DNA of 64,000 nt from assembly GCF_020171945.1 (NCBI RefSeq), contig NZ_JAIVAP010000002.1:124001-188000 (forward strand). Reading direction: 5' to 3'. This stretch comes from Bacillus infantis. Its GTDB lineage: Bacteria > Bacillota > Bacilli > Bacillales > Cytobacillaceae. The notes under the pieces were generated by a model that had not been told where the DNA came from, searched no databases, and saw only the letters and a list, made by a program, of their open reading frames with translations. Of the stretch, positions 36,712 through 46,703 are shown in pieces (positions within the stretch are counted from its first letter, which is position 1; each line of letters starts with the position of its first letter). A program made the translations under genes and the position numbers.

Positions 36712-38472
36712 ATGCGCAAAACGAAAATCGTGTGTACGATTGGCCCTGCCAGTGAAAGTATTGAGAAATTGACACAGCTGATTGAAGCTGGAATGAACGT
36801 TTCCCGTCTGAATTTTTCACACGGAGATTTTGAAGAACATGGAGCGAGGATCAAAAATATCCGCGAAGCTTCAAAGAGCACTGGCAAGACGGTCGCAATC
36901 CTGCTTGATACAAAAGGACCTGAAATCCGTACAAACAATATGGAAAACGGTGCAGTCGAGCTTGAAGCCGGAAATAATATCATTGTTTCAATGAATGAAG
37001 TTCTGGGGAATGCGGATAAATTTTCTGTTACATATGCTGGATTGATTGACGATGTCCACACAGGCTCTAAAATCCTGCTGGATGACGGCCTGATTGGATT
37101 AGAAGTAACAAAGATTGATAAGGCAAACAGTGAAATCCATACAAAGATTCTCAACAGCGGAACTTTGAAAAATAAAAAAGGCGTTAACGTTCCTGGCGTT
37201 TCTGTAAAGCTTCCAGGGATTACAGAGAAGGATGCGAATGATATCCTTTTTGGAATTGAGCAGGGAGTAGACTTCATTGCTGCATCATTCGTGCGCCGTG
37301 CTTCGGATGTTCTGGAAATCAGACAGCTGCTTGAAGATAATAATGCTTCACATATCCAAATCATCCCTAAGATCGAAAACCAGGAAGGCGTCGACAACAT
37401 CGATGAAATCCTTGAAGTATCTGACGGTCTGATGGTAGCCCGCGGAGACCTTGGCGTTGAAATCCCTGCAGAAGAGGTTCCTCTTGTGCAAAAAAGCCTT
37501 ATCAAGAAGTGCAATATTCAAGGCAAGCCTGTTATTACCGCTACACAGATGCTTGATTCCATGCAGCGCAATCCGCGCCCGACCCGTGCAGAAGCAAGCG
37601 ACGTAGCTAATGCGATCTTTGATGGAACTGATGCCATCATGCTTTCCGGTGAAACAGCAGCAGGCACTTATCCGGTGGAAGCAGTGCAAACGATGCACAA
37701 TATCGCTTCCCGTGCAGAATCAGCGCTTGATCATAAAGAAATCCTTTCAAACCGCAGCAAGGATAATGAACATAATATCACAGATGCAATCGGCCAGTCT
37801 GTGGCACATACAGCTTTGAATCTTGATGTTAATGCAATCATCACGCCAACAGAAAGCGGCCATACAGCAAGGATGATTTCAAAATACCGTCCTAAGGCAC
37901 CGATCGTTGCGGTCACTTCCAAGGAATCTGTTACACGCCGCCTTTCATTGGTTTGGGGTGTTTATCCTCAGGTTGGACAGGAAGCTTCCACGACGGATGA
38001 TATGCTCGATTCAGCTGTGCAGGAAAGCATGAACAGCGGACTTGTAGGTTCAGGCGACCTGGTTGTCATCACTGCAGGCGTCCCTGTTGGCGAGGCAGGT
38101 ACAACAAATCTTATGAAGATCCACGTGATTGGCGATGCTGCACTGAGAGCACAGGGCATCGGCCGCAAATCAGCGTTCGGAAAAGTGGTTGTCGCAAAGG
38201 ATGCGAAAGAAGCAAACGAAAAGGTCACTCAAGGCTCTATTCTAGTCACAGTCGGCTCTGACCGGGATATGGTTCCAGCCATTGAAAAATGCAGTGCCCT
38301 GATCACTGAAGAAGGCGGTTTGACAAGCCATGCAGCTGTTGTCGGCCTGAATCTTGGAATCCCTGTCATCGTGGGTGCGGAAAACGCCACTTCCATTTTC
38401 AAGGATGGCCAGGAAATCACTGTCGATTCACGAAGAGGCATTATCTATAATGGACATGCAAGCGTCCTGTAA
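36712..38472 (+). CDS. pyk: Pyruvate kinase
   Basis: Transfers phosphate from phosphoenolpyruvate to ADP. At 586 residues it is the long Bacillus form with an extra C-terminal domain. The core has [20 protein letters not shown], the catalytic lysine and metal region [13 protein letters not shown] and [12 protein letters not shown]. The extension (about 475-586) resembles the phosphohistidine domain of PEP-utilizing enzymes, including [19 protein letters not shown] precedes the ATG at 36712. The leader contains two short hairpins, one with GCACAGT / ACTGTGC arms. Confidence 0.97.
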   Translation: MRKTKIVCTIGPASESIEKLTQLIEAGMNVSRLNFSHGDFEEHGARIKNIREASKSTGKTVAILLDTKGPEIRTNNMENGAVELEAGNNIIVSMNEVLGNADKFSVTYAGLIDDVHTGSKILLDDGLIGLEVTKIDKANSEIHTKILNSGTLKNKKGVNVPGVSVKLPGITEKDANDILFGIEQGVDFIAASFVRRASDVLEIRQLLEDNNASHIQIIPKIENQEGVDNIDEILEVSDGLMVARGDLGVEIPAEEVPLVQKSLIKKCNIQGKPVITATQMLDSMQRNPRPTRAEASDVANAIFDGTDAIMLSGETAAGTYPVEAVQTMHNIASRAESALDHKEILSNRSKDNEHNITDAIGQSVAHTALNLDVNAIITPTESGHTARMISKYRPKAPIVAVTSKESVTRRLSLVWGVYPQVGQEASTTDDMLDSAVQESMNSGLVGSGDLVVITAGVPVGEAGTTNLMKIHVIGDAALRAQGIGRKSAFGKVVVAKDAKEANEKVTQGSILVTVGSDRDMVPAIEKCSALITEEGGLTSHAAVVGLNLGIPVIVGAENATSIFKDGQEITVDSRRGIIYNGHASVL

Positions 38473-38481
38473 GTAAGAAAG

Positions 38482-38518
38482 AGAAGAAGGGTTTTGCTGC
38501 CCTTCTTCTTTTTTTTTC
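38482..38518 (+). terminator. Terminator of pyk
   Basis: Perfect 10-bp stem AGAAGAAGGG / CCCTTCTTCT with an 8-nt loop, then nine T residues. Confidence 0.93.
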
Positions 38519-38662
38519 GAAAATATTTATACTCTTGATCCGCTGCTCCTGCATAATTGGTCTTTTAGACCATACAGTTTTATAATAGAGACAGGCAGGT
38601 ATTTTAGAAAACGTGCCTTCTGGCATGTAATCCATCACCTGTTCAAGACTGGAGGAAAAGAA

Positions 38663-39049
38663 ATGCGCTATATTCTTCTGCTGTTGATCATCATCCCGGC
38701 AGCTGAAATAGGAGTTCTTCTGCTGTCAGGGAAGGTCATTGGTGTATGGCTGACCATCCTGCTCATCATTTGTACAGGTCTGCTGGGTGCTTACCTGGCA
38801 AAGAAGCAGGGGCTTGAGACAATCCGCAGGGTACAGGAGCAGCTCGGGCGGGGCCAGCTTCCGGGAGATGCGGTCCTGGATGGCATCTGCATCCTTGTCG
38901 GCGGCACACTGCTCCTGACGCCCGGATTTATTACAGATATAACTGGTTTCCTTCTGCTGCTGCCCCCTTCAAGGATATTTTTCAAAAATATCCTGATGAA
39001 AATCTTCAGGAGCAGAATCCAAAGAGGAAACATTAAGATTATCAGATAG
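38663..39049 (+). CDS. fxsA: FxsA family membrane protein
   Basis: A 128-residue membrane protein with three or four hydrophobic segments, matching FxsA, named from suppression of phage T7 exclusion by F plasmid in E. coli; its ordinary role is unknown. Typical segments are LLLIIIPAAEIGVLLLSGKV, LLGAYLAKKQGLETI and LTPGFITDITGFLLLLPPSR. GGAGG precedes the ATG at 38663. It is the ytzA equivalent next to pyk in B. subtilis. Confidence 0.92.
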   Translation: MRYILLLLIIIPAAEIGVLLLSGKVIGVWLTILLIICTGLLGAYLAKKQGLETIRRVQEQLGRGQLPGDAVLDGICILVGGTLLLTPGFITDITGFLLLLPPSRIFFKNILMKIFRSRIQRGNIKIIR

Positions 39050-39118
39050 AAAGAAAGTCTGCCCTGGAGCAGCGGGTTCCTTACCTCCCCGCTGCCTGGA
39101 TGGCAGACTTTCTTCTTT
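39050..39118. terminator. Bidirectional terminator between fxsA and ytvI
   Basis: Long hairpin: outer arms AAGAAAGTCTGCC / GGCAGACTTTCTT and inner AGCAGCGGG / CCCGCTGCC, between convergent genes. Confidence 0.8.
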
Positions 39119-39129
39119 ACATTGCCTGT

Positions 39130-40257
39130 TCATACAGGCTTTCTCCGGTCATTCCCTTTAATGTAAAGCCACAAATCCCTGAAAACGCCTGCCTTATGGA
39201 GGGTCGTGATAATAACCAGGACTACAGGGCCGGCGATGAGGCCCAGAAAACCGATTGTCTTAAAGCCGACAAACAAAGCAACCAGGGTAGCAAGCGGATC
39301 CATGCCAATGCTGGAGGAAAGGACTTTCGGCTCCATGACCTGCCTTTGTACGAGCACGATGACATATAGGACCCCGAGACCCACTGCGGTGCTCATTTCT
39401 CCTGCAATGGCCTCGTAAATGATCCATGGGACGAAAATAAGGCCGGTGCCAAGGTAAGGGATGATGTCGACGATCCCTGCAACGAGGGCAATCGTGATGG
39501 CATAATCTACACGAAGGATGAGCAGCCCGATTAAAATGATGATGGCCGTGATAGAAACCAGGGTGGCCTGTGCTTTGACAAACCCGAATAAGGCCTTTTT
39601 CAGATCGGTGAAAACTGTTGCACTGCTGGCTATTGCCTTTTCAGGCAATAGCCTGTTCCCCAGGATGGATAGCCTGTACCAGTCTTTGCTGATGAAAAAA
39701 GTAGCCAAAAGGGAAAAAATCACGACCGATGCAGCATTAGGGAACCAGGAAAGGATATTCGGAATCTTTTCGAAAAACGATTGTATAAAAGATCCTGCGG
39801 TCGCTCCGAACCTGGAGCCTACATTTTGGATATTGGCAAGGATGGTATCCTTTTGTCCTGTATCCAGGCTGTTGAACATACTGGTGAGCTGATTGTAAAG
39901 CGGGATCAGCTGTCCGGCAAAAAAGTCTTCAGCATATGTAATCAGAGTTTCAAGATGATTCGGGACCACCTGTGCCAGGTAGTCTGCACCAGAGACGATC
40001 TCGGCAATCAGCAGGGTAATAAGACCGGCAAAAAAGGCAAAAATAAGAATCAGGCTGATAAGCACAGCGAGGGCCCTTGGCATCCGCCCTTTCCTGACGA
40101 GGAAATTGACAAGCGGATTCATGAGGAACGCAATGGCAAATCCGATTATAAACGGATAGGTTACCTTTGAAATATAAAATAAACCAGCCAGAAGCAGGAG
40201 GACTGCTCCAATAACTACAATAAACCTCAGGGATCGATTCAGATAAACAGTATTCAA
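39130..40257 (-). CDS. ytvI: AI-2E family transporter YtvI
   Basis: A 375-residue integral membrane protein of the AI-2E/PerM family (about eight helices), matching the YtvI sporulation-associated branch. Visible parts are the N-terminal hairpin IVVIGAVLLLLAGLFYISKV, the IGFAIAFLMNPLVNFLV region, and the conserved IIPYLGTGLIFVPWIIYEAI near residue 285. The substrate is unknown; few family members truly export autoinducer-2. AAGGAGG lies nine bases before a TTG at 40257 (MNTVYLNRS), whereas the open frame to 40284 overlaps that site, so the TTG is chosen. Confidence 0.9.
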   Translation of the reverse strand: MNTVYLNRSLRFIVVIGAVLLLLAGLFYISKVTYPFIIGFAIAFLMNPLVNFLVRKGRMPRALAVLISLILIFAFFAGLITLLIAEIVSGADYLAQVVPNHLETLITYAEDFFAGQLIPLYNQLTSMFNSLDTGQKDTILANIQNVGSRFGATAGSFIQSFFEKIPNILSWFPNAASVVIFSLLATFFISKDWYRLSILGNRLLPEKAIASSATVFTDLKKALFGFVKAQATLVSITAIIILIGLLILRVDYAITIALVAGIVDIIPYLGTGLIFVPWIIYEAIAGEMSTAVGLGVLYVIVLVQRQVMEPKVLSSSIGMDPLATLVALFVGFKTIGFLGLIAGPVVLVIITTLHKAGVFRDLWLYIKGNDRRKPV

Positions 40258-40335
40258 ACCGTTTTTCCTCCTTGGGATATTCAAATTTGCGCTGGCAGTG
40301 CAGCCCTCTGTCAGTACTGCACTATTCAGCAGGTG

Positions 40336-40551
40336 TCACATCATATTTACGTTCCCGGCTGGATTAAGATTCAGCACAGCCGGAAAAATTATGATCTTTT
40401 TGGTGCTGCCGATAAAGAAACCGGGATCAGCATCTAGTGACATATTCGTTGAAGTCTGCCCATTGTCCTGCTCTATATGCTGCAAAACGAAAAAGCGATT
40501 AAGCAGCACCAGCAGCATCAGAATCAGGAAGAAGACCTGCCTGGAAAGCAA
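40336..40551 (-). CDS. Possible small signal-anchored protein
   Basis: A 71-codon frame starting with TTG at 40551: one N-terminal hydrophobic helix (VFFLILMLLVLLNRFFV) and then a polar tail with short hydrophobic strands. Codon choice looks like that of its neighbours, and it lies upstream of ytvI in the same direction. Against it: no ribosome site at the TTG, no ATG in frame, and no family that I recognise. A hairpin with AGTGCAG / CTGCACT arms (about 40295-40325) separates it from ytvI. It may be a real small gene with a misjudged start, or chance. Confidence 0.32.
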   Translation of the reverse strand: MLSRQVFFLILMLLVLLNRFFVLQHIEQDNGQTSTNMSLDADPGFFIGSTKKIIIFPAVLNLNPAGNVNMM

Positions 40552-40644
40552 TGTGGCAGCATGTGCGGATTTTGAGGCAAATCGATAAAAAACCTTATTT
40601 ATATTATGTTAAAATAATGAAAGTATGAAGGAAGGAAGAAGAAC

Positions 40645-41103
40645 ATGTCACAGTCGCTCATTTTTTTGATCCTGCTGCTGGCCATCGGGCTGGCTGCAAA
40701 AAACAACTCTCTTGTCCTCGCTGTCATGGTGCTGGTAGCTATAAAAGCCATAGGTGCTGATTCAAAGGTATTTTCCGTGCTGCAGTCTAAAGGAGTCAAT
40801 TGGGGAGTTACGGTCATTACGATCGCGGTGCTGGCCCCGATTGCAAGCGGGGATATCGGTTTCAAGGAACTGACAGCAGCCTTTAAATCGCCGTATGCCT
40901 GGATTGCCCTGATTTCCGGAATGGCGGTCGCACTGATTGCAAAAGGCGGACTGACACTGCTGACCGAGGATCCGCATATTACGGCAGCGCTTGTCCTTGG
41001 GACCATCCTGGCCGTATCCCTGTTTAAGGGTGTCGCAGTCGGGCCATTGATCGGAGCTGGAATCGCTTACATGGCAATGAGACTATTTGAATTTCTAAAA
41101 TAG
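40645..41103 (+). CDS. ytwI: DUF441 membrane protein YtwI (UPF0756)
   Basis: A 152-residue protein with four hydrophobic segments (SLIFLILLLAIGLAA, VTVITIAVLAPIA, IALISGMAVALIA, VAVGPLIGAGIAYMA), matching the UPF0756/DUF441 family. Function unknown. AAGGAAGGAAGAAG precedes the ATG at 40645. It sits just before citZ, as in B. subtilis. Confidence 0.9.
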   Translation: MSQSLIFLILLLAIGLAAKNNSLVLAVMVLVAIKAIGADSKVFSVLQSKGVNWGVTVITIAVLAPIASGDIGFKELTAAFKSPYAWIALISGMAVALIAKGGLTLLTEDPHITAALVLGTILAVSLFKGVAVGPLIGAGIAYMAMRLFEFLK

Positions 41104-41149
41104 TTTTCTCCAAAAATAATAATTTTTTCACATTTCGAGTGCCTTTTCG

Positions 41150-41178
41150 TTCACAAATATCAGATAATTGTTTATAAT
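41150..41178 (+). promoter_or_regulatory. Sigma-A promoter of citZ
   Basis: TTCACA, 17-bp spacer, TATAAT. The expected start is near 41185, which leaves a leader of about 290 bases before citZ. Confidence 0.75.
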
Positions 41179-41183
41179 AGGAC

Positions 41184-41198
41184 TTGTAAGCGTATCCT
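41184..41198 (+). promoter_or_regulatory. cre site (CcpA) at the citZ start point
   Basis: TTGTAAGCGTATCCT matches WTGNAANCGNWNNCW at every position. It starts six bases after the -10 element, over the transcription start, a placement typical of CcpA repression. A second, weaker match (ATGAAAGCATTTTCT, 41247-41261) lies in the leader. Confidence 0.78.
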
Positions 41199-41474
41199 TT
41201 TAACAGTTTCCTGCCGCCAGAATCAGTAAAAGGCGGCAACGAAAAAATGAAAGCATTTTCTTTTTTTTTTAATACTGGTTCCGAGCAAGCGCTCGATATA
41301 TCAGGCTTGCGGAGCTTTGTTCAAAAACCTGCAGCATCAGCTCTGCAGTCTATTACACAACAGGCTCGGTCGGGCTGAACAGAATGATCTTTTACCGGTG
41401 CTATTTTTGGACATGCCGGCATGTTTACAGGCATACCGGCAAGGGGAAAATCAATTTGTAAAGGAGAGGTTCAT
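41199..41474 (+). promoter_or_regulatory. Long structured leader of citZ
   Basis: Contains a hairpin with arms TGCCGCC / GGCGGCA (41213-41238), followed by an AT-rich hairpin AAAATG-AAAG-CATTTT with ten T residues (about 41245-41272) that resembles a weak terminator. GAGC-AA-GCGCTC (41283) and CATGCCGGCATG (41412) follow. I recognise no riboswitch family; premature termination before citZ is possible. Confidence 0.45.
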
Positions 41475-42593
41475 ATGACAGCAACACGAGGACTTGAAGG
41501 GGTAGTGGCGACTACTTCCTCTATCAGCTCGATCATCGATGATACGCTCACTTATGTGGGATATAATATCGATGATCTGGCAGAAAATGCAAGTTTTGAA
41601 GAGGTAATCTATTTATTGTGGCACAGGAAGCTTCCGACTGCCAAACAATTGGAAGAGCTTAAGAATCAGCTGGCAGAGGATATGGAGCTTCCACAGGAAG
41701 TGCTTGAGCATTTCAAAATGTATCCGATTGATAAGGTGCATCCTATGGCAGCGCTGAGGTCAGCTGTGTCCCTGCTTGGCTTGTACGATGAGGAAGCAGA
41801 TGAAATGAATGAAGAGGCCAATTACCGCAAAGCTGTCCGCCTGCAGGCCAAAATGCCTGCGATCGTTACGGCATTTGCACGTGTGCGCAAAGGGCTTGAT
41901 CCGATCTCACCTAGAAAGGATCTCACTTTTGCTGCCAACTTCCTTTATATGCTTACTGGCAACGAGCCGGAAGATATCGCAGTGGAAGCTTTCAACAAGG
42001 CGCTTGTCCTTCATGCCGACCATGAGTTGAATGCATCGACTTTTACTGCCCGTGTCTGTGTAGCGACATTGTCTGACGTTTATTCCGGTGTCACTGCAGC
42101 CATCGGCGCCCTTAAAGGGCCTCTTCATGGAGGTGCAAACGAAGCTGTCATGAAGATGCTTACAGAAATCGGCGAATTGAATAACGTAGATTCATATATT
42201 CGTGAAAAGCTGGACAATAAAGAAAAAATCATGGGCTTTGGCCACCGTGTATACCGTAAAGGCGATCCGCGCGCCAAACATCTGAGGGAAATGTCTGAAA
42301 AGCTGACTCATCTGACTGGTGAGCCTCACTGGTACCAGATGTCAACACAGATTGAGGACATCGTGACAGGCGAGAAAGACCTTCCGCCGAATGTTGATTT
42401 TTATTCTGCTTCTGTTTATCACAGCCTGGGGATCGACCATGACCTGTTTACGCCGATCTTTGCCGTAAGCCGTGTGTCCGGATGGCTTGCCCACATTCTC
42501 GAGCAATACGAAAACAATCGCCTTATCCGTCCGCGCGCCGACTATACAGGACCTGGTATGCAGACATATGTGCCGGTTGCTGAACGCGGATAA
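41475..42593 (+). CDS. citZ: Citrate synthase
   Basis: Condenses oxaloacetate and acetyl-CoA to citrate, the entry into the citrate cycle. It has 372 residues. Catalytic segments: LHADHELNASTFTAR and LKGPLHGGANEAV with the active-site histidines, and the signature MGFGHRVYRKGDPRA followed by the catalytic Asp in DVDFYSA-type NVDFYSASVYHSLG. AAGGAGAGGT precedes the ATG at 41475; the frame above it from 41421 is rejected. The order citZ-icd-mdh is that of the B. subtilis operon, though no terminator with a T run is obvious after citZ. Confidence 0.97.
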   Translation: MTATRGLEGVVATTSSISSIIDDTLTYVGYNIDDLAENASFEEVIYLLWHRKLPTAKQLEELKNQLAEDMELPQEVLEHFKMYPIDKVHPMAALRSAVSLLGLYDEEADEMNEEANYRKAVRLQAKMPAIVTAFARVRKGLDPISPRKDLTFAANFLYMLTGNEPEDIAVEAFNKALVLHADHELNASTFTARVCVATLSDVYSGVTAAIGALKGPLHGGANEAVMKMLTEIGELNNVDSYIREKLDNKEKIMGFGHRVYRKGDPRAKHLREMSEKLTHLTGEPHWYQMSTQIEDIVTGEKDLPPNVDFYSASVYHSLGIDHDLFTPIFAVSRVSGWLAHILEQYENNRLIRPRADYTGPGMQTYVPVAERG

Positions 42594-42831
42594 TACAGTA
42601 AACAATTTTACTTTTCAGTAAAAAATTGATGTAATAGAAGAAGGGAATTCGGATGCCTCTTTTTAGAGGGGATAGGATGGCAGCATGATAGAATGATAGG
42701 CTGTTCATTTCACTTCCGTTTCCAGGAGAAAACCGCGCACCGATCGGCATTCCGGCCAGCTTTATCGGGCTGGTCCCTATTGCCGGGATGATGTGTGCCG
42801 GCCTAAGCTTAAGAATTTGGAGGGAAAAACC

Positions 42832-44100
42832 ATGCAAGGTGAAAAAATTACTGTAACGAACGGCGCTTTAAATGTGCCTAACAATCCTATCGTCCCATTT
42901 ATCGAGGGCGATGGAACAGGACCGGATATTTGGGCTTCGGCATCAAGAGTATTGGATGCTGCAGTTGAGAAAGCTTATAATGGCGAGCGCAAAATCGTCT
43001 GGAAAGAGGTTCTTGCTGGTGAAAAGGCATTCAACCAGACTGGTGAATGGCTTCCATCTGAAACGCTTGAACAGATCAACGAATACCTGATTGCGATCAA
43101 AGGTCCGCTGACAACTCCAATCGGGGGCGGAATCCGTTCATTGAACGTTGCCCTTCGCCAGGAGCTTGACCTGTATGTCTGCCTGCGCCCTGTACGCTGG
43201 TTCGAAGGTGTTCCTTCTCCAGTCAAGCGTCCTCAGGATACTGATATGGTTATTTTCCGTGAAAATACGGAAGATATCTATGCAGGTATTGAATACGCAA
43301 AAGGCTCTGATGAAGTGAAGAAGCTGATCGGCTTCCTTCAAAACGAAATGGGCGTCAATAAGATCCGTTTCCCTGAGACATCAGGAATCGGCATCAAGCC
43401 AGTTTCTGAAGAAGGCACAAGCCGTTTAGTCCGTGCAGCTATTGATTATGCCATCAAGGAAGGCCGCAAATCAGTAACGCTTGTACATAAAGGCAATATC
43501 ATGAAGTTCACAGAAGGCGCATTCAAAAACTGGGGCTATGAATTGGCTGAGAAAGAATACGGCGACAAAGTATTCACTTGGGCCCAGTATGACCGCATCA
43601 AAGAAGAGCAGGGCACAGAGGCTGCCAATAATGCACAGGCTGATGCAGAAGCTGCCGGCAAAATCATCGTTAAGGATGCCATTGCTGATATCTTCCTTCA
43701 GCAAATCCTTACACGTCCGCGCGAGTTTGATGTAGTGGCTACAATGAACCTGAACGGAGATTATATCTCTGATGCACTGGCTGCACAGGTAGGCGGCATC
43801 GGAATCGCTCCTGGAGCAAACATCAACTATGTAACAGGGCATGCCATCTTTGAAGCAACTCACGGAACTGCACCTAAATATGCAGGCCTTGATAAAGTCA
43901 ATCCATCTTCAGTTATCCTGTCAGGCGTATTGATGCTTGAACATCTTGGCTGGACTGAAGCTGCAAACTTAATCGTCAAATCTATGGAAAATACAATCGC
44001 ATCAAAAGTTGTGACATATGACTTTGCACGTCTGATGGACGGTGCGACAGAAGTGAAATGTTCTGAGTTCGGCGATGAGCTGATCAAGAACATGAAGTAA
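42832..44100 (+). CDS. icd: Isocitrate dehydrogenase (NADP)
   Basis: Oxidative decarboxylation of isocitrate to 2-oxoglutarate, giving NADPH. It has 422 residues. Substrate-binding and signature segments: [54 protein letters not shown] and the metal-binding [22 protein letters not shown] precedes the ATG at 42832; upstream extension to 42793 is not used. The 237-bp gap after citZ contains short GC-rich hairpins but no promoter that I can place with confidence. Confidence 0.97.
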   Translation: MQGEKITVTNGALNVPNNPIVPFIEGDGTGPDIWASASRVLDAAVEKAYNGERKIVWKEVLAGEKAFNQTGEWLPSETLEQINEYLIAIKGPLTTPIGGGIRSLNVALRQELDLYVCLRPVRWFEGVPSPVKRPQDTDMVIFRENTEDIYAGIEYAKGSDEVKKLIGFLQNEMGVNKIRFPETSGIGIKPVSEEGTSRLVRAAIDYAIKEGRKSVTLVHKGNIMKFTEGAFKNWGYELAEKEYGDKVFTWAQYDRIKEEQGTEAANNAQADAEAAGKIIVKDAIADIFLQQILTRPREFDVVATMNLNGDYISDALAAQVGGIGIAPGANINYVTGHAIFEATHGTAPKYAGLDKVNPSSVILSGVLMLEHLGWTEAANLIVKSMENTIASKVVTYDFARLMDGATEVKCSEFGDELIKNMK

Positions 44101-44229
44101 GACCAGCAGGAATTTTACAGGAGGCCGGTTCTCATCTGAGGACGGCCTCTTACATAATTGGAAATATCCGGCCGCCGCCCTGCCAGCTGCAGGCTGCGTG
44201 CCAAACCATTCCTTAAGGGGGAACATCTC

Positions 44230-45168
44230 ATGACATTGAAACGCAAAAAGATTTCTGTAATCGGCGGAGGATTTACCGGAGCAACGACAGCTTTCCTGCT
44301 TGCCCAAAAGGAGCTTGGGGATGTTGTCCTTGTAGATATTCCTCAAATGGAAAACCCTACAAAAGGAAAAGCGCTTGATATGCTTGAAGCAAGTCCTGTT
44401 CAGGGCTTTGATGCCAATATAACAGGCACATCCAGCTATGAAGATACGAAGGATTCCGATATCGTGGTGATTACAGCCGGAATCGCCCGCAAGCCCGGCA
44501 TGAGCCGCGACGATCTTGTTCAGACCAACCAAAAAATCATGAAAAGCGTCGCGCAGGAAATTGTAAAATATTCTCCTGACAGCTATATCATTGTCCTGAC
44601 AAACCCGGTTGATGCCATGACCTATACAGTCTTCACAGAGTCAGGCTTCCCGAAAAACCGTGTAATAGGCCAGTCGGGCATCCTTGATACGGCGCGTTTC
44701 CGCACATTTGTCGCCCAGGAGCTGAACCTTTCCGTAAAGGATATTACTGGCTTCGTCCTTGGCGGGCATGGAGACGATATGGTGCCGCTAGTCCGCTATT
44801 CATATGCAGGGGGCATCCCGCTGGAAACATTAATTCCGAAGGACCGCCTGGATGCAATCGTTGAACGGACACGCAAAGGCGGAGGGGAAATCGTCAATCT
44901 TCTTGGAAACGGGAGCGCCTATTATGCTCCGGCTGCTTCTTTGGTGGAGATGTGCGAAGCAATCCTCAAAGATCAGCGGCGCGTGCTGCCTTCCATCGCT
45001 TATCTTGAAGGGGAATACGGTTATGAAGGCATTTATCTCGGCGTTCCAACCATCCTTGGAGCTAACGGGATTGAAAAGATCATTGAACTGGAACTGACAG
45101 AAGACGAAAAAGCTGCGCTGGATAAATCTGCGGAAGCTGTCCGGAATGTGATGGATGTGCTTGCTTGA
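44230..45168 (+). CDS. mdh: Malate dehydrogenase
   Basis: NAD-dependent interconversion of malate and oxaloacetate. It has 312 residues of the LDH-like class. Rossmann motif [16 protein letters not shown], substrate loop [14 protein letters not shown] with the catalytic arginines, and the catalytic His in [21 protein letters not shown] lies nine bases before the ATG at 44230. The icd-mdh gap (129 bp) holds only a hairpin with GAGGCCG / CGGCCTC arms and no T run, so cotranscription with icd is likely. Confidence 0.97.
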   Translation: MTLKRKKISVIGGGFTGATTAFLLAQKELGDVVLVDIPQMENPTKGKALDMLEASPVQGFDANITGTSSYEDTKDSDIVVITAGIARKPGMSRDDLVQTNQKIMKSVAQEIVKYSPDSYIIVLTNPVDAMTYTVFTESGFPKNRVIGQSGILDTARFRTFVAQELNLSVKDITGFVLGGHGDDMVPLVRYSYAGGIPLETLIPKDRLDAIVERTRKGGGEIVNLLGNGSAYYAPAASLVEMCEAILKDQRRVLPSIAYLEGEYGYEGIYLGVPTILGANGIEKIIELELTEDEKAALDKSAEAVRNVMDVLA

Positions 45169-45178
45169 TAATCAATAG

Positions 45179-45205
45179 AATCGGGGGAATATCCCCGATT
45201 TTTTT
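45179..45205 (+). terminator. Terminator of the citZ-icd-mdh region
   Basis: AATCGGGG / CCCCGATT with a 6-nt loop and a long T run. Confidence 0.92.
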
Positions 45206-45272
45206 AAAAGAAAATAACTGAATTATCAAACATAAAAATGAAAACGATTACAACAATTGGGGGTGCTCTTCC

Positions 45273-45749
45273 TTGCTTCTAGGAAAAAAGCGCAAACTGG
45301 GCAGGAGAATAGAAGAAATAACCGCAGGAGAAAAGCTTACATTGACTGAAAACATCGAGGACAAGGACCTGCTGCTTTATCTTGGCTTGACCAATGATGC
45401 CAATCCTCTTTATATCCAGCATGACTATGCTTCCCAGACGCCATATAAAAAACCGATCGTACCGAATATCATGCTGAATGGCATCATATCATCGGCCATT
45501 TCAAAGTATTTGCCTGGTCCGGGATCTCATATCCTTAAACAGGAAATTGAGTACCATAAACCTGTGTACCATTATTCTGTAATCGAATTTTTGTTTTTGG
45601 TGGATGACGTAAACCAAAGCAGCCACACAGTAACAATCAAAGTTAAGGCCATCACGGAAGAAGGCGAACTCGCATTAAGCGGTTCTCTCCTTGTGTGCCC
45701 TCCGTACCGCCTGGAAGGAATGGAAGGCAGCGCATTGGAAAACTTTTAA
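45273..45749 (+). CDS. MaoC-like hotdog-fold hydratase
   Basis: A 158-residue single hotdog protein related to MaoC-type (R)-enoyl-CoA hydratases. The hydratase motif region is visible as LGLTNDANPLYIQHDYASQ (Asp and His at the expected spacing) followed by IVPNIMLNGIISSAISKYLP. Substrate unknown; a short acyl-CoA is the family expectation. The start is TTG at 45273 with GGGGGTG eight bases upstream. It is monocistronic between two terminators, and I do not remember it between mdh and phoP in B. subtilis. Confidence 0.85.
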   Translation: MLLGKKRKLGRRIEEITAGEKLTLTENIEDKDLLLYLGLTNDANPLYIQHDYASQTPYKKPIVPNIMLNGIISSAISKYLPGPGSHILKQEIEYHKPVYHYSVIEFLFLVDDVNQSSHTVTIKVKAITEEGELALSGSLLVCPPYRLEGMEGSALENF

Positions 45750-45787
45750 TAGACGATATCGACAAGAGAATGATGCAAGGTTTATGG

Positions 45788-45817
45788 GACCCGGAATGGA
45801 AGCATTCCGGGTCTTTT
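45788..45817 (+). terminator. Terminator of the MaoC-like gene
   Basis: GACCCGGAATG / CATTCCGGGTC perfect stem with a GAAG loop and TTTT. Confidence 0.9.
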
Positions 45818-45992
45818 AACATTTGTTCAGCTTAAATCTCTTGCCTGGACTGTCCATCGGCCCCAATCATCTAATGAATGATATTTCTTTCCCGGTATAT
45901 TCCTTATTGCTTTTTCTCCAGCACCATATATTATAATAGAGCTGTGGTACTTGGGGTTTTTACAGGGGTAATACAGATTATTGGAGGCCTTT

Positions 45993-46703
45993 ATGGATAA
46001 AAAAGTGCTAGTTGTTGATGATGAACAATCCATTGTCACCCTTTTGGAGTATAACCTGAAACAGGCAGGATATGAGGTAATCACTGCAATGGATGGAGAA
46101 TCCGGCAAGGATTTTGCCCTGCAGGAAAGGCCGGATCTGATCGTACTGGATCTAATGCTGCCGAAGCTTAATGGTATAGAGGTCTGCAAGCAGCTTCGCC
46201 AGGAAAAAATACATATACCCATCCTGATGCTGACTGCAAAGGATGATGAATTTGATAAGGTGCTTGGCCTGGAGCTTGGCGCTGATGATTATATGACAAA
46301 ACCTTTTAGTCCGAGAGAGGTTGTTGCCCGGGTAAAAGCAATCCTGCGCAGGACCCAGCTGACGGCCGGGCAGAAGGAGCATGAAGAGGATTCTGATTCT
46401 ATCCGGATAGGCGGCCTGAAGATCTTCCCGGAGCATTATGAGGCATATTTCTCGGAAGAACTGCTGGAACTGACACCGAAGGAATTTGAACTCCTGCTTT
46501 ACCTTGCCCAGAATAAAGGCAGGGTGCTGACGAGGGACCAGCTGCTGAGTGCTGTGTGGAATTATGATTTCGCAGGTGATACAAGAATCGTGGATGTGCA
46601 TGTCAGCCATCTGCGGGAAAAGATTGAAGAGAACACGAAAAAGCCTGCTTATATAAAAACAATCAGGGGTCTCGGCTATAAATTGGAGGAGCCGAAGGGC
46701 TGA
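45993..46703 (+). CDS. phoP: Phosphate response regulator PhoP
   Basis: A 236-residue OmpR-type response regulator: receiver domain (1-120, phosphoacceptor Asp53 in LIVLDLMLPKLNG, conserved Lys in MTKPFSPRE) and C-terminal winged helix (LTPKEFELLLYLAQNKGRVL, then RIVDVHVSHLREKIE). In Bacillus it activates and represses the Pho regulon on phosphate starvation. GGAGG lies five bases before the ATG at 45993. Its TGA shares a base with the phoR ATG. Confidence 0.95.
   Translation: MDKKVLVVDDEQSIVTLLEYNLKQAGYEVITAMDGESGKDFALQERPDLIVLDLMLPKLNGIEVCKQLRQEKIHIPILMLTAKDDEFDKVLGLELGADDYMTKPFSPREVVARVKAILRRTQLTAGQKEHEEDSDSIRIGGLKIFPEHYEAYFSEELLELTPKEFELLLYLAQNKGRVLTRDQLLSAVWNYDFAGDTRIVDVHVSHLREKIEENTKKPAYIKTIRGLGYKLEEPKG

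Noticed and set aside
41283-41300. Third cre site in the citZ leader (GAGCAAGCGCTC region)
   Set aside because: It is palindromic but lacks the TGNAANCG core; it is better seen as a hairpin.
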